A program made the position numbers and the translations under genes. A stretch of 64,000 nucleotides of DNA from Epiperipatus broadwayi (lineage: Eukaryota; Onychophora; Udeonychophora; Euonychophora; Peripatidae). The stretch covers positions 1 to 64,000 of the forward strand of contig JAQFVV010001066.1 in NCBI GenBank assembly GCA_028023455.1, given 5' to 3'. The notes under the pieces were generated by a model. It was given only the letters and a program-made list of their open reading frames with translations. It did not search any database and was not told the DNA's origin. Below, piece after piece: positions 61,800 to 64,000 of this stretch (position 1 is the stretch's first letter; the number at the start of each line of letters is the position of its first letter).

Positions 61800-63755
61800 A
61801 ATATATGGTGAATAAAATATAAATATGTAAAAAGAATTAAAAAAATACATAATTGTATATATTTAACAACCATAAAAATATATTCATGTTTTAATATTAT
61901 ATTCATTTTAGTTTCATTTGTAAAAACAAATTAATAATTTGTCAGAATATGAAAATGAATGAAAATTTTTTAAAAAATAAATTTCTATTTATAATTATAA
62001 AAATATTTTATAGTGGAGAACCTAAAAATAACATTCATAACCTATTAGAAAATGTTGCATACATCATTGACTTATTTTCTCAATTTACATTAGTATAAAA
62101 GTAAATAATTTTTACTAAAATCTTACCTATTTTTTTAGAATAATTTTATTTTCAGCTTATTTTATCAAAATAATTTATAATATGTAAAAAAAAAAAACTA
62201 AAAAAAAAATACTCTAAAACATTTATTTTCATTTTCAAAATCAAAACAAAGATGTTGGAGCAGTGAAAATTGTTGACAAGCACTCTCTTTTGTTCAATAT
62301 AAGCAGCAACCAATCAGTGCCTAGGAAATAGCACCTTCTCCCATTGTTAAAACTTTAAATTTAAATATTATTGATTTTTTACTTGTAAAATAATTCTAGA
62401 GAGGGCAGCATCATATGGTACTTTTAAAACTTTAAAATGAGCATAAATTCACTACGATAATGTAAAAATTGCTGATTTTTGAGCAATTTGAAGCTGTGAC
62501 TGGCTATAGCCAGAGAACTCCATTAAAAGGTTAAACAATAATAACAAAAAAGACAATGGTGATTTATATAAATGAATTAAAATAAATGATTTAATTTTTG
62601 AATTATTTGACTGATCACTATTTTTTCTTAAAACAAATTTACAAGGAGAAAGATATATCTGTATATATTTAATTTTATATTAATAATATTTATTATTTAA
62701 AATATCAGTAAAGATTTTGGTAAAGAAAATTTAAAAGATAATCAAAAGACAAATCTAGTTTTAGTTAAAGAGCTTTTTAATAAATTAGATTACATTTACT
62801 GAATCTATTATTTAGAATAGAAAATATCAATTATTATTAAAATAATAACAAAGATAATTACAAGTTATGACTAGCTAAATTTAATTTTTTTTTCTGAATG
62901 TAAATCAGATCCCAATCCTTTATTATTACCAAAAATGCTAAAAAATCCTGTGATATTACTTACAACCATTACCTAGTAATGAATTATTTATCTTGTTAGA
63001 ATTAAATATCAAGACAAAACATGTTCTTATATACTCAAAGTATTAAAAAATGTCACATCAAAGGAGTATAAATTTAAGCAAACTGTCATTCATTATAGAA
63101 TAATTTCAATTTTTTTATCAAATTAAAAATAAAGTAAACCCATGGAACAGAAATTTTAACTACAATTAATTTTTTAACATTAGTTAATTGATCTTGAATA
63201 TAAAATTAAAAAAATGACAAGTGATTCATCAATACACTTCTGAAGTAAAATATTTATTATTTATCTACATTATTATTTGTTTGCACATTAATAATTTATT
63301 GGATTTAAAAAATATTATTTAAATATATATATATGTAAACATGATATAAAATTTGTCAATTTGTCATTACAATTTTGGTTAAGATGTGACAAAAAGTGGT
63401 ATGTAATCAATTAATTGTCTAAATTAAAGAAAAATACTAAAATTTTAAAATGTTATAAATAACTTTCTTTTTCAAAATTATTATTAGATATATTCAAAAT
63501 ATGACTACAAATAAAATTGAGTTTCTAGAGTATTGACTTTATCTGATCATCATTTTAATAATCCAATATTAGTGATAAACAATAAAGTGGATGTTCAATA
63601 GATATATTCACATATTTAAGATGTAATTATATAGGTATATAGACCCAAAAGAAATTTGTATTCTATGGTAATGTCTGGAATAAATAGAAGATTATATTAT
63701 AATTATTTTTTATTAGTTAATTGGAAACTATTTTTCAAAACAGTATTTACAAGTA
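61800..63755. other. Unassigned AT-rich DNA
   Basis: No coding motif. A less AT-rich stretch at 62260-62350 contains ACCAATCAGTGC, and a small palindrome TGGCTATAGCCA lies at 62502-62513. Confidence 0.4.
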
Positions 63756-64000
63756 ATCATCAATGAGGATTGCCAATTCCTCAACAAGCTTTGTGATAAA
63801 TGCTTAGCCAGAGCCATTTAAAATATCTCTGCCAGGACCCCACCCCCCAAACCTCTGACCATGGTTTCATGCTTTCAGGCCCATATAGCTATCTGAGTTG
63901 GATAGATGGGTTTGAAGACATGTAGGTGTCTGAAATTTTCAGATTTTCCTCTCAATAGATAACTTAAATGCTGGCTTTGGGTTGATATTTTTAGATCTAG
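63756..64000. other. G+C-richer segment cut by the window end
   Basis: Base composition changes sharply near 63760 and stays mixed to the window end, with CCAGGACCCCACCCCCC at about 63833-63849. It could be the start of another repeat or an exon. It has no frame long enough to judge. Confidence 0.4.

Overview
The window reads as gene-poor, very AT-rich (roughly three-quarters A+T by eye) nuclear DNA of an animal. I see no convincing host protein-coding gene, rRNA or functional tRNA. Every coding stretch I can identify comes from retroelements: non-LTR retrotransposons of Tx1-like and RTE types, and Penelope-like elements (PLEs). No diagnostic host gene is present, so I do not name a lineage. 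The element mix, long microsatellites and many inverted repeats fit an invertebrate with a repeat-rich genome.

Layout. 0.5-2.3 kb: a decayed LINE ORF1 with zinc knuckles, ending in an almost pure purine tract. 4.7-8.0 kb: a broken Tx1-like LINE ORF2 with a tandemly duplicated 3' region. 9.85-10.3 kb: a 3' fragment of an RTE element. 10.4-11.3 kb: the end of another LINE. 11.3-20.5 kb: AT-rich DNA with nothing recognisable. 20.5-21.0 kb: a PLE GIY-YIG endonuclease end. 22.0-24.0 kb: a second decayed RTE copy bordered on both sides by a ~45-bp minisatellite that recurs at 33.5-33.9 kb. 24.8-25.1 kb: a fold-back element carrying a hammerhead ribozyme motif. 27.8-33.1 and 44.2-48.6 kb: two diverged colinear copies of one unidentified long repeat. 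34.1-38.4 kb: a Tx1-like LINE enclosed in ~190-bp inverted repeats with a 13-bp flanking duplication. 38.5-39.1 kb: a large fold-back (an inverted dimer) with one sequence-intact and one broken hammerhead plus a tRNA-like B box. 51.0-54.3 kb: a nearly complete RTE element whose 985-codon frame is broken only by three stop codons. 54.3-59.0 kb: three more fold-backs and a hammerhead relic. 60.0-61.6 kb: RTE and PLE fragments. 61.7 kb: a tRNA-derived SINE-like head.

Main point. Three or four hammerhead ribozyme motifs of one family (two with complete catalytic cores) sit in fold-back repeats, in a genome that also carries PLE coding remnants. Hammerheads are known in PLEs and in schistosome SINE-like satellites. 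Here they look like a non-autonomous, inverted-dimer repeat family. The second notable architecture is the Tx1-like LINE inside inverted repeats, which resembles the composite Tx1 elements of Xenopus. All assignments were made by reading and translating by eye; no search or folding program was run.
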